Assembly (NCBI GenBank): GCA_022783865.1 | Contig: JALFYY010000024.1 | Location: 55,229-119,228, forward strand | Source: Bacteroidales bacterium | GTDB lineage: Bacteria; Bacteroidota; Bacteroidia; Bacteroidales; Paludibacteraceae | Direction: 5' to 3' | DNA: 64,000 bases | Shown: positions 10,625 to 19,896 of the stretch, in pieces | How the letters are laid out: each line of letters begins with the position of its first letter | How positions within the stretch are numbered: the stretch's first letter is position 1 | The notes under the pieces: model-generated | What the model was told of the DNA's origin: nothing | What the model saw: the letters and a program-made list of their open reading frames with translations, nothing else | The model's database searches: none | Translations under genes and position numbers: made by a program

Positions 10625-10656
10625 CAAAGATACGACATTTTTCTTATTCCGCCAAA
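10625..10656 (-). promoter_or_regulatory. Bacteroidetes-type promoter for rplU-rpmA (TTTG-N20-TATCTTTG)
   Basis: Reverse complement has TTTG (10656..10653), 20-nt spacer, TATCTTTG (10632..10625), about 180 nt upstream of rplU. Confidence 0.65.
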
Positions 10657-10987
10657 CCTTTCCGCTCTTTTTTGTTATTTATTTGCATTTACTTGGTTTA
10701 GAAAGCGTTTATTTGAGGACCTAATCTTCCTTTAGATTTCCATCTCTCGGAAATTGCCACTTTTTACCCGCCCAAGAATTGTTTCTTTATTTGGATTTCG
10801 CTACGCGTATAACCACTTGATAACGAAACCAAAGCGAAAAGGACCAACATGAATTTGGTCATATCAGACGCTAAGTACTACCTTTGCAATGTCGAAACGC
10901 ACCTACGGAGTTATCCGATAGCCAAGTGGAAGCTGAAAGTACAATTATTAATAACCTTATTATAAACATCAAAATCCAAAATTCATT

Positions 10988-11662
10988 ATGGTAAGAAAAA
11001 GTATCAACACAATGTTGTGTGCACTATGCTGCACAACAATGCTCGTTGCCTGCGGCAGCAAGTCCGACTCAAACAAAGAGTCAAACGAAGCCCCGAAAGA
11101 GGCGGTCATCAAAGTGAGCCCCGAAAGTACCACCATCGGAGGAAAATTCGGCAAAGCGTTCAGCTTCGCGGACAAGGAATACACCCTAAAACTCGAAGAC
11201 AGTTACACGAACGACTATCAGGTCAATTTGAATATCACAATGACCCGCAACTCCGTGAAGCCCTCCGTCAATCTCAATGACATTGCCGGTTCGCACGGTG
11301 CGGGCAAAAAGTATGTAGGCGATCTTGAAGCCGAGTTCCTCGACGAGAACGACGATGTCGTATTTACCTCACGCGTAGGTGTGAGCCATTATTCGGACAT
11401 CGACAAACTGCTTACCCTGGAAGAAGGCGACAAAACCACCGTCACATTCACTTCGCATCAATCGAAAGCTGAGGTAAACAGTGTCAAAAAGTTCCGCGTG
11501 ACAAGTACATTGGAGAACAACAGCCGCGCCAAGAAGTCAGGCAGCGATATGGATGAAATCGACGATGCCTTACAAACACTCGACGACGTATCCGATGCGC
11601 TCGGAGCCATGTTCGGTGCTACCTCAAAAGCCATAGATGCGGCTAATAAATTAAGTAAATAA
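10988..11662 (+). CDS. Hypothetical lipoprotein
   Basis: 224 aa; lipobox LVACGSKSD; no recognised domain. Confidence 0.75.
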   Translation: MVRKSINTMLCALCCTTMLVACGSKSDSNKESNEAPKEAVIKVSPESTTIGGKFGKAFSFADKEYTLKLEDSYTNDYQVNLNITMTRNSVKPSVNLNDIAGSHGAGKKYVGDLEAEFLDENDDVVFTSRVGVSHYSDIDKLLTLEEGDKTTVTFTSHQSKAEVNSVKKFRVTSTLENNSRAKKSGSDMDEIDDALQTLDDVSDALGAMFGATSKAIDAANKLSK

Positions 11663-11695
11663 TATAATCATTAACAATTTAATACACATAAAATT

Positions 11696-12205
11696 ATGGA
11701 AATATTCATTTGGATAGTAGTAGGCTTAATGCTTTGTTTGGGTTTCCTCGGTTGCTTTATCAACAAGATTCCCGGACCGATTTTCCTTTTGATTGGCGTA
11801 GTAGTAGCACAATTCGGATTGGACATACCGGGTTGGGGTCCTGTAGCTATCGTTGGCGTTATCGCCGTAGCGGCATTCATCCTCTCGAAGGTGATGACTC
11901 GTGTGGGCAAAAAACTGCAAGAGTATAGCAAAGGAGCAAGTCTTGCCACCACTATAGCCTCCTTGATTGCTTTAGGTCTGGTAGTAGCATGCCAAGAAGC
12001 AAGCTCAGTAGTAGTGATTCTTGTCTTCCTTTTGGGATTTGTCGTACTGCCCTTCCTCTTCGCCTTTGCCGTAGAGAGTATCCGTCAGAAAAACGCGACC
12101 GCAGGAGCAAAAAGTGCACTGGCAGCTACCATAGTTTATCTATGCGACACAGCCCTGAAGCTTGCCGCTTTTGCCTACGCAATTTACGCCATGTTTATGC
12201 AATAA
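11696..12205 (+). CDS. DUF456-like membrane protein
   Basis: 169 aa; hydrophobic helices with GCFINKIPGPIFLLIGVVVAQFGL..GWGPVAIVGVIAV resembling DUF456 proteins. Confidence 0.7.
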   Translation: MEIFIWIVVGLMLCLGFLGCFINKIPGPIFLLIGVVVAQFGLDIPGWGPVAIVGVIAVAAFILSKVMTRVGKKLQEYSKGASLATTIASLIALGLVVACQEASSVVVILVFLLGFVVLPFLFAFAVESIRQKNATAGAKSALAATIVYLCDTALKLAAFAYAIYAMFMQ

Positions 12206-12224
12206 TCCAATTGGGGTTGATAAC

Positions 12225-12267
12225 AAACGAGGCTGTATCAGGAATTTGATACAGCCTTCTTTGTTTC
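12225..12267 (+). terminator. Intrinsic terminator after the DUF456-like gene
   Basis: GGCTGTATCA-ggaatt-TGATACAGCC followed by TTCTTTGTTT. Confidence 0.75.
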
Positions 12268-12289
12268 CGGCGAATGGCGAGCACCGCTC

Positions 12290-13555
12290 TCAACGGCTTG
12301 CCGTTTCTTCCGCGTAATAGCGCAAACAGATCGAGCGCAGCAGTTCCCTGTCTGCAATGATTTCCCGCAAATGCCGCAAGCCTTCCTCGTTGCGCTTCGA
12401 GTGTAACCACAAGCGTATATAGCCCCCTTCGGCATATTTGTTGAGCATATGTTCGTATGCCCGCTCAAAATGCTCTTCCGCACTGAGTTCGGGATAGTTC
12501 TTCAGTCCGTATTGTATGGTTCGGCACAGAATGGTTTCAGGCGAAATATCACGGTCGGCTTCCGCCACAATCTTGCCATAGATAGAACGGGGCTCCGATT
12601 TGGCACTGGCACGATGGTCTTCCGCCGCTTGCGCCATGATTTCTATCTGTTCGGGAGTAAACCATTGCCTGAGCGCATCATCTTCCCGTATATAGGCACC
12701 TGAATACAAATGGTGCTCTGCACGATTGACACGCAACCCCAAGTCGTGATAAGCCGCTATGGTATAAGCCATTATGCCGTCCGCATCATATTGCCGTGCC
12801 AGAACAAGGCTCTCATCAATCACCTTCCGCACATGTTCCATATTATGCCCTTTGTCGAAAGTGCTGTAATACGGGAAAACGTTTTTCCCGATATGCGCCA
12901 TCACCCGGAAGAACACGAGCAACTGCTCCATATTGTCCAATATCAGATCCGCCCCGACCGACTGAAAATCTTTGCGTTCCAATATGCCCGTATTCACAGC
13001 CACCGTGAACAATCCTGCAGCCTTGGCGGACACCACTCCCAATGGCGCATTCTCCACCACTATACATTCTTCTTTCCTGAGTCCCGAACGCTCCCAAGCC
13101 TTCAGATATGGCTCCGGATCAGGCTTTCCGTGTTCCACATCGTAAGCAGTTATCATTCTTTCACGGACAAACGAACCGGGAAAACAATGGTCCAAATGCG
13201 CAAAAAGCGTATCTTGTGCAGAACCGGTGACTACCCATGCAGATATTCCTTGCCGTTGCAATTCTTGCAGCACTTCAGCAACACCCTCTATCGGATAAGT
13301 CTCTCCACGGTGTGCAAAAGCCTCAGTCTTCTCTTTATAGAGACTCCACACCCAATCTTTGTCCGGCGCCACACCATATTTGCGCTTGTAACATTCCGTT
13401 ATCACATCCGGTCCGGTACGTCCTTCTTGCAGATAGACGTCCTTTGCCGTAAAATCGAACTGATAACGCTTCATTACTTCCTCCCAAGCCTGGGCATGAT
13501 GGGGCATCGAGTCAAAAAGCGTCCCATCCATATCAAAGAAAACAGACTGAATCAT
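12290..13555 (-). CDS. HAD-family hydrolase fused to an HD-domain phosphohydrolase
   Basis: 421 aa; N-terminal VFFDMDGTLFDS..VVTGSAQ..GKPDPEPYLKA..VVENAPLGVVSAKAAG (beta-phosphoglucomutase-like HAD); C-terminal HNMEHVRKV..AYHDLG..ED (HD-type). Confidence 0.85.
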   Translation of the reverse strand: MIQSVFFDMDGTLFDSMPHHAQAWEEVMKRYQFDFTAKDVYLQEGRTGPDVITECYKRKYGVAPDKDWVWSLYKEKTEAFAHRGETYPIEGVAEVLQELQRQGISAWVVTGSAQDTLFAHLDHCFPGSFVRERMITAYDVEHGKPDPEPYLKAWERSGLRKEECIVVENAPLGVVSAKAAGLFTVAVNTGILERKDFQSVGADLILDNMEQLLVFFRVMAHIGKNVFPYYSTFDKGHNMEHVRKVIDESLVLARQYDADGIMAYTIAAYHDLGLRVNRAEHHLYSGAYIREDDALRQWFTPEQIEIMAQAAEDHRASAKSEPRSIYGKIVAEADRDISPETILCRTIQYGLKNYPELSAEEHFERAYEHMLNKYAEGGYIRLWLHSKRNEEGLRHLREIIADRELLRSICLRYYAEETASR

Positions 13556-13655
13556 ATTGTTTTACACCCTTGAACCTTTACTTTTTAATCGTCATATCAC
13601 ACAATTGTCCTGCTGTCAAATAGCCGATTGCTCCAATCTTTATAGCTTCCGTCCC

Positions 13656-13707
13656 CGTACCATTCCCGTACGATTGCCGTACCATTGCCGTACCATTGCC
13701 GTACCAT
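13656..13707 (+). repeat. 11-bp tandem repeat, unit CGTACCATTGC (4.7 copies); related pair at 13767-13786
   Basis: cgtaccattcc|cgtacgattgc|cgtaccattgc|cgtaccattgc|cgtaccat. Confidence 0.9.
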
Positions 13708-13814
13708 AAAGCGTAGCATTATAGCACATCATCCTACTCCATACATGCCTTTAAGCATCCTTCCCCGTACAATTCCCGTACAATTAAGCACCCCTTGCCG
13801 AGATGCAAAACTGT

Positions 13815-15275
13815 TTATTGGTGTTGCGGACGAAGCAGGTCGTTGACCGTCTTCACAGGATTAAACGTCTCCACCGGTACTTCCACAAACACGGTATTCC
13901 AGTCTGCCATAGCGCCGTTCCATAGGCCGGGCAACTCCAATGCTTGCAAATCGCGACCGTCTTTCGATTTCTGCGAAATGAAGCCCGTAAGCGGATCCAC
14001 ATAGTGCGGAAGGTCGAACGCAACGCCCTTATAATCACGCAATGCGCATACCAAATCAACAGGATTGAAGTGCGTAGCTTTCTCCATAAGGCTCTTGTCG
14101 GCAATCTGCGAGCTTTCCAAAATCTGACACTGCACACTGCCGTCTTTGGCGTCACGCACCAGGAACGGGCCTCCACCCGGTTCGCCTTCGTTCCGCACCA
14201 TACCGCATACACGCAACGGACGGTTCAGCTTCTCACGCAGAACGCTTTGCAATTCCTCCGTATCGGCAATACGGCAGCAAAGGTCGTTCTCCAAGAACCG
14301 GCGAATCACCTGCAAACGCTCTGTCGGCAACGGCTGTTCCAACTCACGCAAATAACCGAACACCTTTTCCTGCAAACTTACCAACACGCCAGCCAAAAGC
14401 CGTTTATAAAGCACTGTAGGTTCTTTCTGATTGTCGGGCACCACATTGTCGATGTTCTTGATAAATACCACATCGGCTTGTTGTTCGTTGAGGTTCTCTA
14501 TCAGAGCGCCGTGTCCGCCCGGACGGAAGACAAGCCGACCGTCTTTGTCACGGAAAGGCTCACATTCCGCAGTAGCAGCCAAAGTGTCGGTTGACGGTTT
14601 CTGTTCCGAGAAAGAGATGTTGTATTTCACTCCGTAACGCTGTCCGTAATCAGCCGCATGATTCAAAATATGCTCTTTGAAAAGTTGCAGATGCTCATGC
14701 GACACCGTGAAATGCAGATTCACTTCCTGCTTGGTATTTTTCGCATAGAGTGCCCCTTCTACCATGTGTTCCAACACCGGAGTACGCAGTTCTGTCGCAT
14801 ATTTATGGAAAAGCAAAAGCCCTTTGGGCAACTTGCCGTATTGCATATCTTCGAGCAGCACACGGATTTGTTCCCGTTTGTCGGTAACACCTTTGGCATT
14901 GATGCGCTCTTGCCATTCCTTTGCGAAAGCGAACTTGCCGGCATTGCTGAAAAACTCCCGGATAAAAGCCGTCTCTTCACCGCCGTCCATATATTCGAAC
15001 AGATTCTTGAACATGCGGCTTGCCGCACCGGAAGCTGGTACAAATTTCAGGATAGTATGGTCGCATTGCAGATAACGCTCCCACGCAGAGAGATATTGTT
15101 CCTGTTCTTGTGCAGTAGGACGGAGAATACCGTTGTTGATACCGGCAGCCTGCTCAATATCCAATGCAGGGAAACCCTCTTTGAACATTTGCAACTGCTT
15201 TTCTGCCACAGCTAAAGATATCCCTCTTTGCTGCAATTGTTGAAGATCGGATGAAGTAAACATAGTATTGTGCAT
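13815..15275 (-). CDS. DUF4301-like protein
   Basis: 486 aa; FVPASGAASRMFKNLFEY.. and FRPGGHGALIENLN.. motifs as in DUF4301 proteins. Confidence 0.75.
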   Translation of the reverse strand: MHNTMFTSSDLQQLQQRGISLAVAEKQLQMFKEGFPALDIEQAAGINNGILRPTAQEQEQYLSAWERYLQCDHTILKFVPASGAASRMFKNLFEYMDGGEETAFIREFFSNAGKFAFAKEWQERINAKGVTDKREQIRVLLEDMQYGKLPKGLLLFHKYATELRTPVLEHMVEGALYAKNTKQEVNLHFTVSHEHLQLFKEHILNHAADYGQRYGVKYNISFSEQKPSTDTLAATAECEPFRDKDGRLVFRPGGHGALIENLNEQQADVVFIKNIDNVVPDNQKEPTVLYKRLLAGVLVSLQEKVFGYLRELEQPLPTERLQVIRRFLENDLCCRIADTEELQSVLREKLNRPLRVCGMVRNEGEPGGGPFLVRDAKDGSVQCQILESSQIADKSLMEKATHFNPVDLVCALRDYKGVAFDLPHYVDPLTGFISQKSKDGRDLQALELPGLWNGAMADWNTVFVEVPVETFNPVKTVNDLLRPQHQ

Positions 15276-15385
15276 TATATGATTTTGGCTAAGTTATTAC
15301 GGTTTACAAAGATACTGCTTTCTTGGCAATGAAACAAATAATATTTGCATTTGTCGCAGAAAGCCGCCATACAACTAACAAATAA

Positions 15386-15413
15386 ATCCTCCTCTCGGGT
15401 CAGAGAGGAGGAT
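15386..15413 (-). terminator. Intrinsic terminator-like hairpin
   Basis: ATCCTCCTCTC-gggtca-GAGAGGAGGAT perfect 11-bp stem; minus strand continues TTATTTG. Confidence 0.7.
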
Positions 15414-15458
15414 TTGCCAAGCCGTAAAAGGATATATTTGTGAATTCCGATATATCGC

Positions 15459-18400
15459 TTAACGCAAAGCCACTTTCAGAGAAGAGGTTGCACCGTTGGC
15501 AGTAGTGGCAGTGATGATATAGACACCGGCAGAGAGTCGGTTCAAATCAACAATGCTGTATCCTTCCATCAAACGGGCGCCCAACAACGAATAGACACGG
15601 ATTGTACAATCTTGTGCCGTAGCAATGCGGTCGGCAATGGTGATGTGTGTACCCTCGGCAACTACATTATCCACTGCTGTGCCTTTGGGCAATACCGTTA
15701 CAGCAATAGTAGCCGTTTTGCCATTCAAGCCGATGGCGACAGTAGTATTACCTACCTTCAAAGCATTGAAAGTAAGCAAAACAACGCCATCAGTGAAAGA
15801 TTTGTCTGTTAATGCGATAATAGTTTCATCAGCAACAGCAAGCGTCATACCACCGAACATTTCTTCTGTGATTTGGTCACCCGCCAAAAAGACTTCGATT
15901 GCAAACTCATCGCCTTCATTGACCGTTGTTTCCACAGGTTGCGTAACGATAATACCGCCCTCAAACCAGAGTGCAGGATGTGCTTCGTCGCTCAATACTG
16001 CCCAAGGTTGGGCAACCTCAGTGCCATATTTCCAACCAAGCCCTTCGAAGAAAGCCTTGTCTGTATCGGCAACTGCAAGCGATTTACCCTCGGTGGTAGT
16101 GGCGGCATCCTCGATATCGGCATCAACCTTTGCCAATGTAACCACGGCATAGTTGTCCACCAATCCGGGTTCTACTGCTACAGGATTGCCATAGACAGGA
16201 TTATCATCGGCATCATAGCCGATAATCTCGGGTTCGTTGTTTATACTGGATCGGCCGACAATACGGTGCATCGTATTGTTCTGTCCCGCCCATGCTTCTT
16301 CTGCCAATTCACCTGTGAAAGTGAGAGAAGCAAGATTGACATAGCAACCCTTGATGACAGCCGCATGGTCAACAATCTCGCTACCGTCTTCAGGCGTAAC
16401 CTCTGGATAAAGGTCACCTACAATACCACCGAGCATCGGTCCTCCACCCCAGCGAGATGAAGAGGTAGCGCAAAGCGCACCTTCGACGTGACAGTTCTGA
16501 ATAAGCGGTCGTCTGGATTCTCCGGCAATACCGCCAATAGTATAAGCACCGGTGATATTCGCAGCAACGTGACAATCGGAAATGATACCGGCATTATTCA
16601 TTATAGACGACACGATACCACCTACCAACGAACCGCCTTTGATTGTACCACTCACGGCACAAGCATTGATAGTGGACGATGTGTGGATTGTACCGGCAAT
16701 ACCGGCAGCACCTTCATCTGTGGTACAAACAACCTCGCCATCGAAAGAGCACTCGGATACAGCAGTATAGAGCGAAGCTTTACCTACCAATCCGGCAATG
16801 CTTTCAGCAGAAGACACCTTGCCGCCATAGACATGGATATTGCTCAACGTAGCACCGGTGGCATTACCGATAAGCATACCCTGGTTAGAACCCGTCGCAT
16901 TATAAACAGGATTAATGAAATTGATATTGCGTACAATACCGGTGGTAGCTTCTACAGAAGTTCCACCTGTAGAATTTACGAAAGGCAACAGAGGACGTCC
17001 TGCCAACTTCAAATTAGCTACAATATGATTCTGTCCGTCTAACGTACCGGTGAAGTTGAAAGTTTTGGTACGGTTGATTTCGTAACCACCTGCATCAAAG
17101 TCGCAACCGATAATATAATGCGCTGTGGGGTCTGCCTTGATTTGTTCCAAACCTCCTACAGAGGTGATAACATAAGGATTAGCCGCCGAGCCGTCGCCCT
17201 GTTCGTAGAGCACAAAAGGCAACGAGTAGAGCACAGAAGTCATCATATATTCATCATTGATATATATGACACAGAGCTTAGGATTATCATTATCCGTGTT
17301 GAGCAAAGCGATGTTTGCCAAAGTTCCCCATGTCTCATCGGGAGTCAGTTGCAAAAGGTAGTCCTTTTCGGGATTGGACGAGATAATGAGCAACTCTTCG
17401 TGATTGCCTACTTCGCCTGATACATCGCGACGCCTTACCAATACCAGGTACTCACGTGCGTCATCAAGATTGAGAAGATAAGGGTTGTAAGCATCTACAT
17501 AAGGATAGATTTGTGCCAAGTCGATATCTTTGCCCATGTTGAGGCGGTCGATATGGTCGATAGTACCATCGGTACGCACATAAGCGACCGAAGTATAAAC
17601 ATTGCCGTCTTTGTCGCTTTCGCCACGCACCTGAGGACAATAGAGAAGATAGCCGTCAGCGGTAGCAATACGGTCGGTAGAGGTGGTAAGCGAAATATTG
17701 TTGCCAAGGTTGGACGGCAGGAAGAATTCTTCTTTACCGGTCAGCAGATTGACGAAGCTGAAAAGATAGCTTGCCGATGTTTCTTCTTTGATAAACATCA
17801 CCTGGGGCGCTTGTCCGGGAATATCGTTCATAAAATATGCGAAAGCCACATTTTGTGCAAGGTCAACGATTTTCTCACCTTCGGCAGTAGTGCCTTGAGG
17901 CGCAGCCTTGACAACGAAATAGTCATAGGAATAGTCGTCTTGGCTAGGGACAAAGTGCTCACGGGTGATAATGAGCGAAGGAGTACCGTCACTGGTATAG
18001 CGGCCAAACGAAATATCTTCCCACGAGAAAGTACCGTGATAGAGGTAATAGCAATCGTCGATGGTGGCATCGGAAGACACAATGGTCGTACTATACAGCT
18101 TTGCAGTAGTTGCCCACGAATCGGCAGTAGTATAGAGTTCGCAAATCAGTTCATTGTCGGGAGTAGGATTATCGTTGGTCTGATCAAAAGGATCCTGATA
18201 CCAACAATATTTCATACGGTTCACCGCAAAATAGGGTTTTCCATTGTAGGCAACACTGCTGAAAGGTATGGCATTTTCACCCGCGATAGTCATAGCTGGC
18301 ACACGCACAGCAAGCGCAGGATGTTCGAGATCAAGACCTGAATAGCCTGCATATTTGTAGGTCTTGAACACATAGTCAACCGTGTTCATTATACCATTGA

Positions 18401-19136
18401 TTTCAGGTGTCTCGGTTTCTTCTTCAGTAATGAAAGTAATCCAGAACTTCTCGCTCCACTCGTCGGTAGCCGTATTGACAGCTGCAACATAATAACCCTC
18501 AATAGTTGTCAAAGGAGTATTGTTGCCAATACTATAAACCTTGGTATAAGAATGGTTGACATACTTGGTGGTATTGCAAGCAATAGCCACCATCAGTTCG
18601 TAGGAATTATCGGTGTTGAAGAATTTCTTCGTCAGGAGTTTACCCACTTCCACTTGTGCCACTTTCGTTTCGTTTTCCGCCAAAACAATATCATCCTCTA
18701 TCGAACCGACTTCTTTTAACGCAGCATCGTACACCGTGACTTTGTAGCCGGAAATAAAAGTCTCCGTCCATGTGTCATGTTTGATAGTGGTTTTCTTATA
18801 CGTCATAGTATAAATCCACACTTCACCATTAGGCGCTTCCAAATAGCCTTGCACATCCGCCTGAGGCAATGCGGTAATAGCATAGTCGTAGAGAGCAGCT
18901 TCGGCTGCGGTTGTCTTGGCACGCTGCAACGCAGGCGAATCAGCACCCATCGAATGCACATTGTTTTGCTTAGGCATAAAAGCAAACGCATTACGACCAA
19001 AACGATTGACAGCAAGATTATTGCTCTCAAGAACGGGACTTGCAATAGCCGACAACGCCAAAGCGACACCCATCAAACAAGATAAAAGCTTCTTCATAAT
19101 ACAAATAAGTTTAGTTATACACCTTAAAAACAGCAA
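15459..19136 (-). CDS. Large secreted protein with GLUG-like repeats and T9SS-like C-terminal tail
   Basis: 1225 aa; signal peptide at MKKLLSCLMGVALALSAIA (probable start 19097); GLVGKAS..GIAGTIH..GGIVSS repeats; C-term IRVYSLLGARLMEGYSIVDLNRLSAGVYIITATTANGATSSLKVALR. Confidence 0.85.
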   Translation of the reverse strand: MLFLRCITKLICIMKKLLSCLMGVALALSAIASPVLESNNLAVNRFGRNAFAFMPKQNNVHSMGADSPALQRAKTTAAEAALYDYAITALPQADVQGYLEAPNGEVWIYTMTYKKTTIKHDTWTETFISGYKVTVYDAALKEVGSIEDDIVLAENETKVAQVEVGKLLTKKFFNTDNSYELMVAIACNTTKYVNHSYTKVYSIGNNTPLTTIEGYYVAAVNTATDEWSEKFWITFITEEETETPEINGIMNTVDYVFKTYKYAGYSGLDLEHPALAVRVPAMTIAGENAIPFSSVAYNGKPYFAVNRMKYCWYQDPFDQTNDNPTPDNELICELYTTADSWATTAKLYSTTIVSSDATIDDCYYLYHGTFSWEDISFGRYTSDGTPSLIITREHFVPSQDDYSYDYFVVKAAPQGTTAEGEKIVDLAQNVAFAYFMNDIPGQAPQVMFIKEETSASYLFSFVNLLTGKEEFFLPSNLGNNISLTTSTDRIATADGYLLYCPQVRGESDKDGNVYTSVAYVRTDGTIDHIDRLNMGKDIDLAQIYPYVDAYNPYLLNLDDAREYLVLVRRRDVSGEVGNHEELLIISSNPEKDYLLQLTPDETWGTLANIALLNTDNDNPKLCVIYINDEYMMTSVLYSLPFVLYEQGDGSAANPYVITSVGGLEQIKADPTAHYIIGCDFDAGGYEINRTKTFNFTGTLDGQNHIVANLKLAGRPLLPFVNSTGGTSVEATTGIVRNINFINPVYNATGSNQGMLIGNATGATLSNIHVYGGKVSSAESIAGLVGKASLYTAVSECSFDGEVVCTTDEGAAGIAGTIHTSSTINACAVSGTIKGGSLVGGIVSSIMNNAGIISDCHVAANITGAYTIGGIAGESRRPLIQNCHVEGALCATSSSRWGGGPMLGGIVGDLYPEVTPEDGSEIVDHAAVIKGCYVNLASLTFTGELAEEAWAGQNNTMHRIVGRSSINNEPEIIGYDADDNPVYGNPVAVEPGLVDNYAVVTLAKVDADIEDAATTTEGKSLAVADTDKAFFEGLGWKYGTEVAQPWAVLSDEAHPALWFEGGIIVTQPVETTVNEGDEFAIEVFLAGDQITEEMFGGMTLAVADETIIALTDKSFTDGVVLLTFNALKVGNTTVAIGLNGKTATIAVTVLPKGTAVDNVVAEGTHITIADRIATAQDCTIRVYSLLGARLMEGYSIVDLNRLSAGVYIITATTANGATSSLKVALR

Positions 19137-19295
19137 CCTTGGCTATACGGATTAAGCCTTTCGGTTGACTATCTACCTTTAAGTTTGCAAAGATACGAAT
19201 AATATTTGGAATATGCAAGAAAAGAAATTTTTTACTAAGGAGCAAAGACAATGAACAAAAGCCTAATTAACAATGGAGGCATTTTCTACCACTCA

Positions 19296-19372
19296 TACGA
19301 GGTACACATCGTCTCTACACAATTATTACTCAGTTATCTAATTCCTCAAACGGAGCACGCTCCGTCTCTACA
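19296..19372 (+). repeat. Two adjacent palindromic hairpin elements
   Basis: acgaggtacacatcgtctctacac (19296-19320) and tcaaacggagcacgctccgtctctacag (19346-19372). Confidence 0.65.
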
Positions 19373-19790
19373 GGAGGGAATGCCAACGGGCAAGGGCACG
19401 CTCTTCTTTTCCGGTCATAACGGCTTTGGTCTCCGGAGTCTTGTCGCCTTGTCCCGTAAGATGAAGTACTCCGTGAATAATAATACGCAAAAGCTCTTCA
19501 TCAAAAGAAGTACCGGCTTGTTCTGCATTGGTACGGACCGTATCCAAACTAATGAAAATATCACCCGAAAGCGTCTCACCTTGCGAATAGTCGAAAGTAA
19601 TGACATCGGTATAGTAGTCGTGCTGCAAGAATTGGCGATTGACCGCCAAAATACGCTCATCATCACAGAAGATATAAGTAATATCACCCACTTTCTTGCC
19701 ATAGTCAGCCGCTACGGCACGTATCCATGCACGGACACGCGCCTGAGAGAAAACGGGAAGAGCAATATTGTCAGTGGTGAAGGAAAGCAT
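19368..19790 (-). CDS. ybeY: Endoribonuclease YbeY (rRNA maturation)
   Basis: 140 aa; IIHGVLHLTGQGDKTPETKAVM metal-binding motif and YIFCDDERILAVNRQFLQHDYYTDVITFDY. Confidence 0.93.
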   Translation of the reverse strand: MLSFTTDNIALPVFSQARVRAWIRAVAADYGKKVGDITYIFCDDERILAVNRQFLQHDYYTDVITFDYSQGETLSGDIFISLDTVRTNAEQAGTSFDEELLRIIIHGVLHLTGQGDKTPETKAVMTGKEERALARWHSLL

Positions 19791-19833
19791 AAACAGTTAA
19801 TAGTTAACAGTTAATATTCAATATTTGATATTT

Positions 19834-19860
19834 TAGACGCGATGAATCGCGTCTATACAA
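19834..19860 (+). repeat. Palindromic hairpin element
   Basis: AGACGCGAT-GA-ATCGCGTCT-ATACA. Confidence 0.7.
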
Positions 19861-19896
19861 TTACTCAATTAGTCAATTATTCAATTCCTCAGTTCA

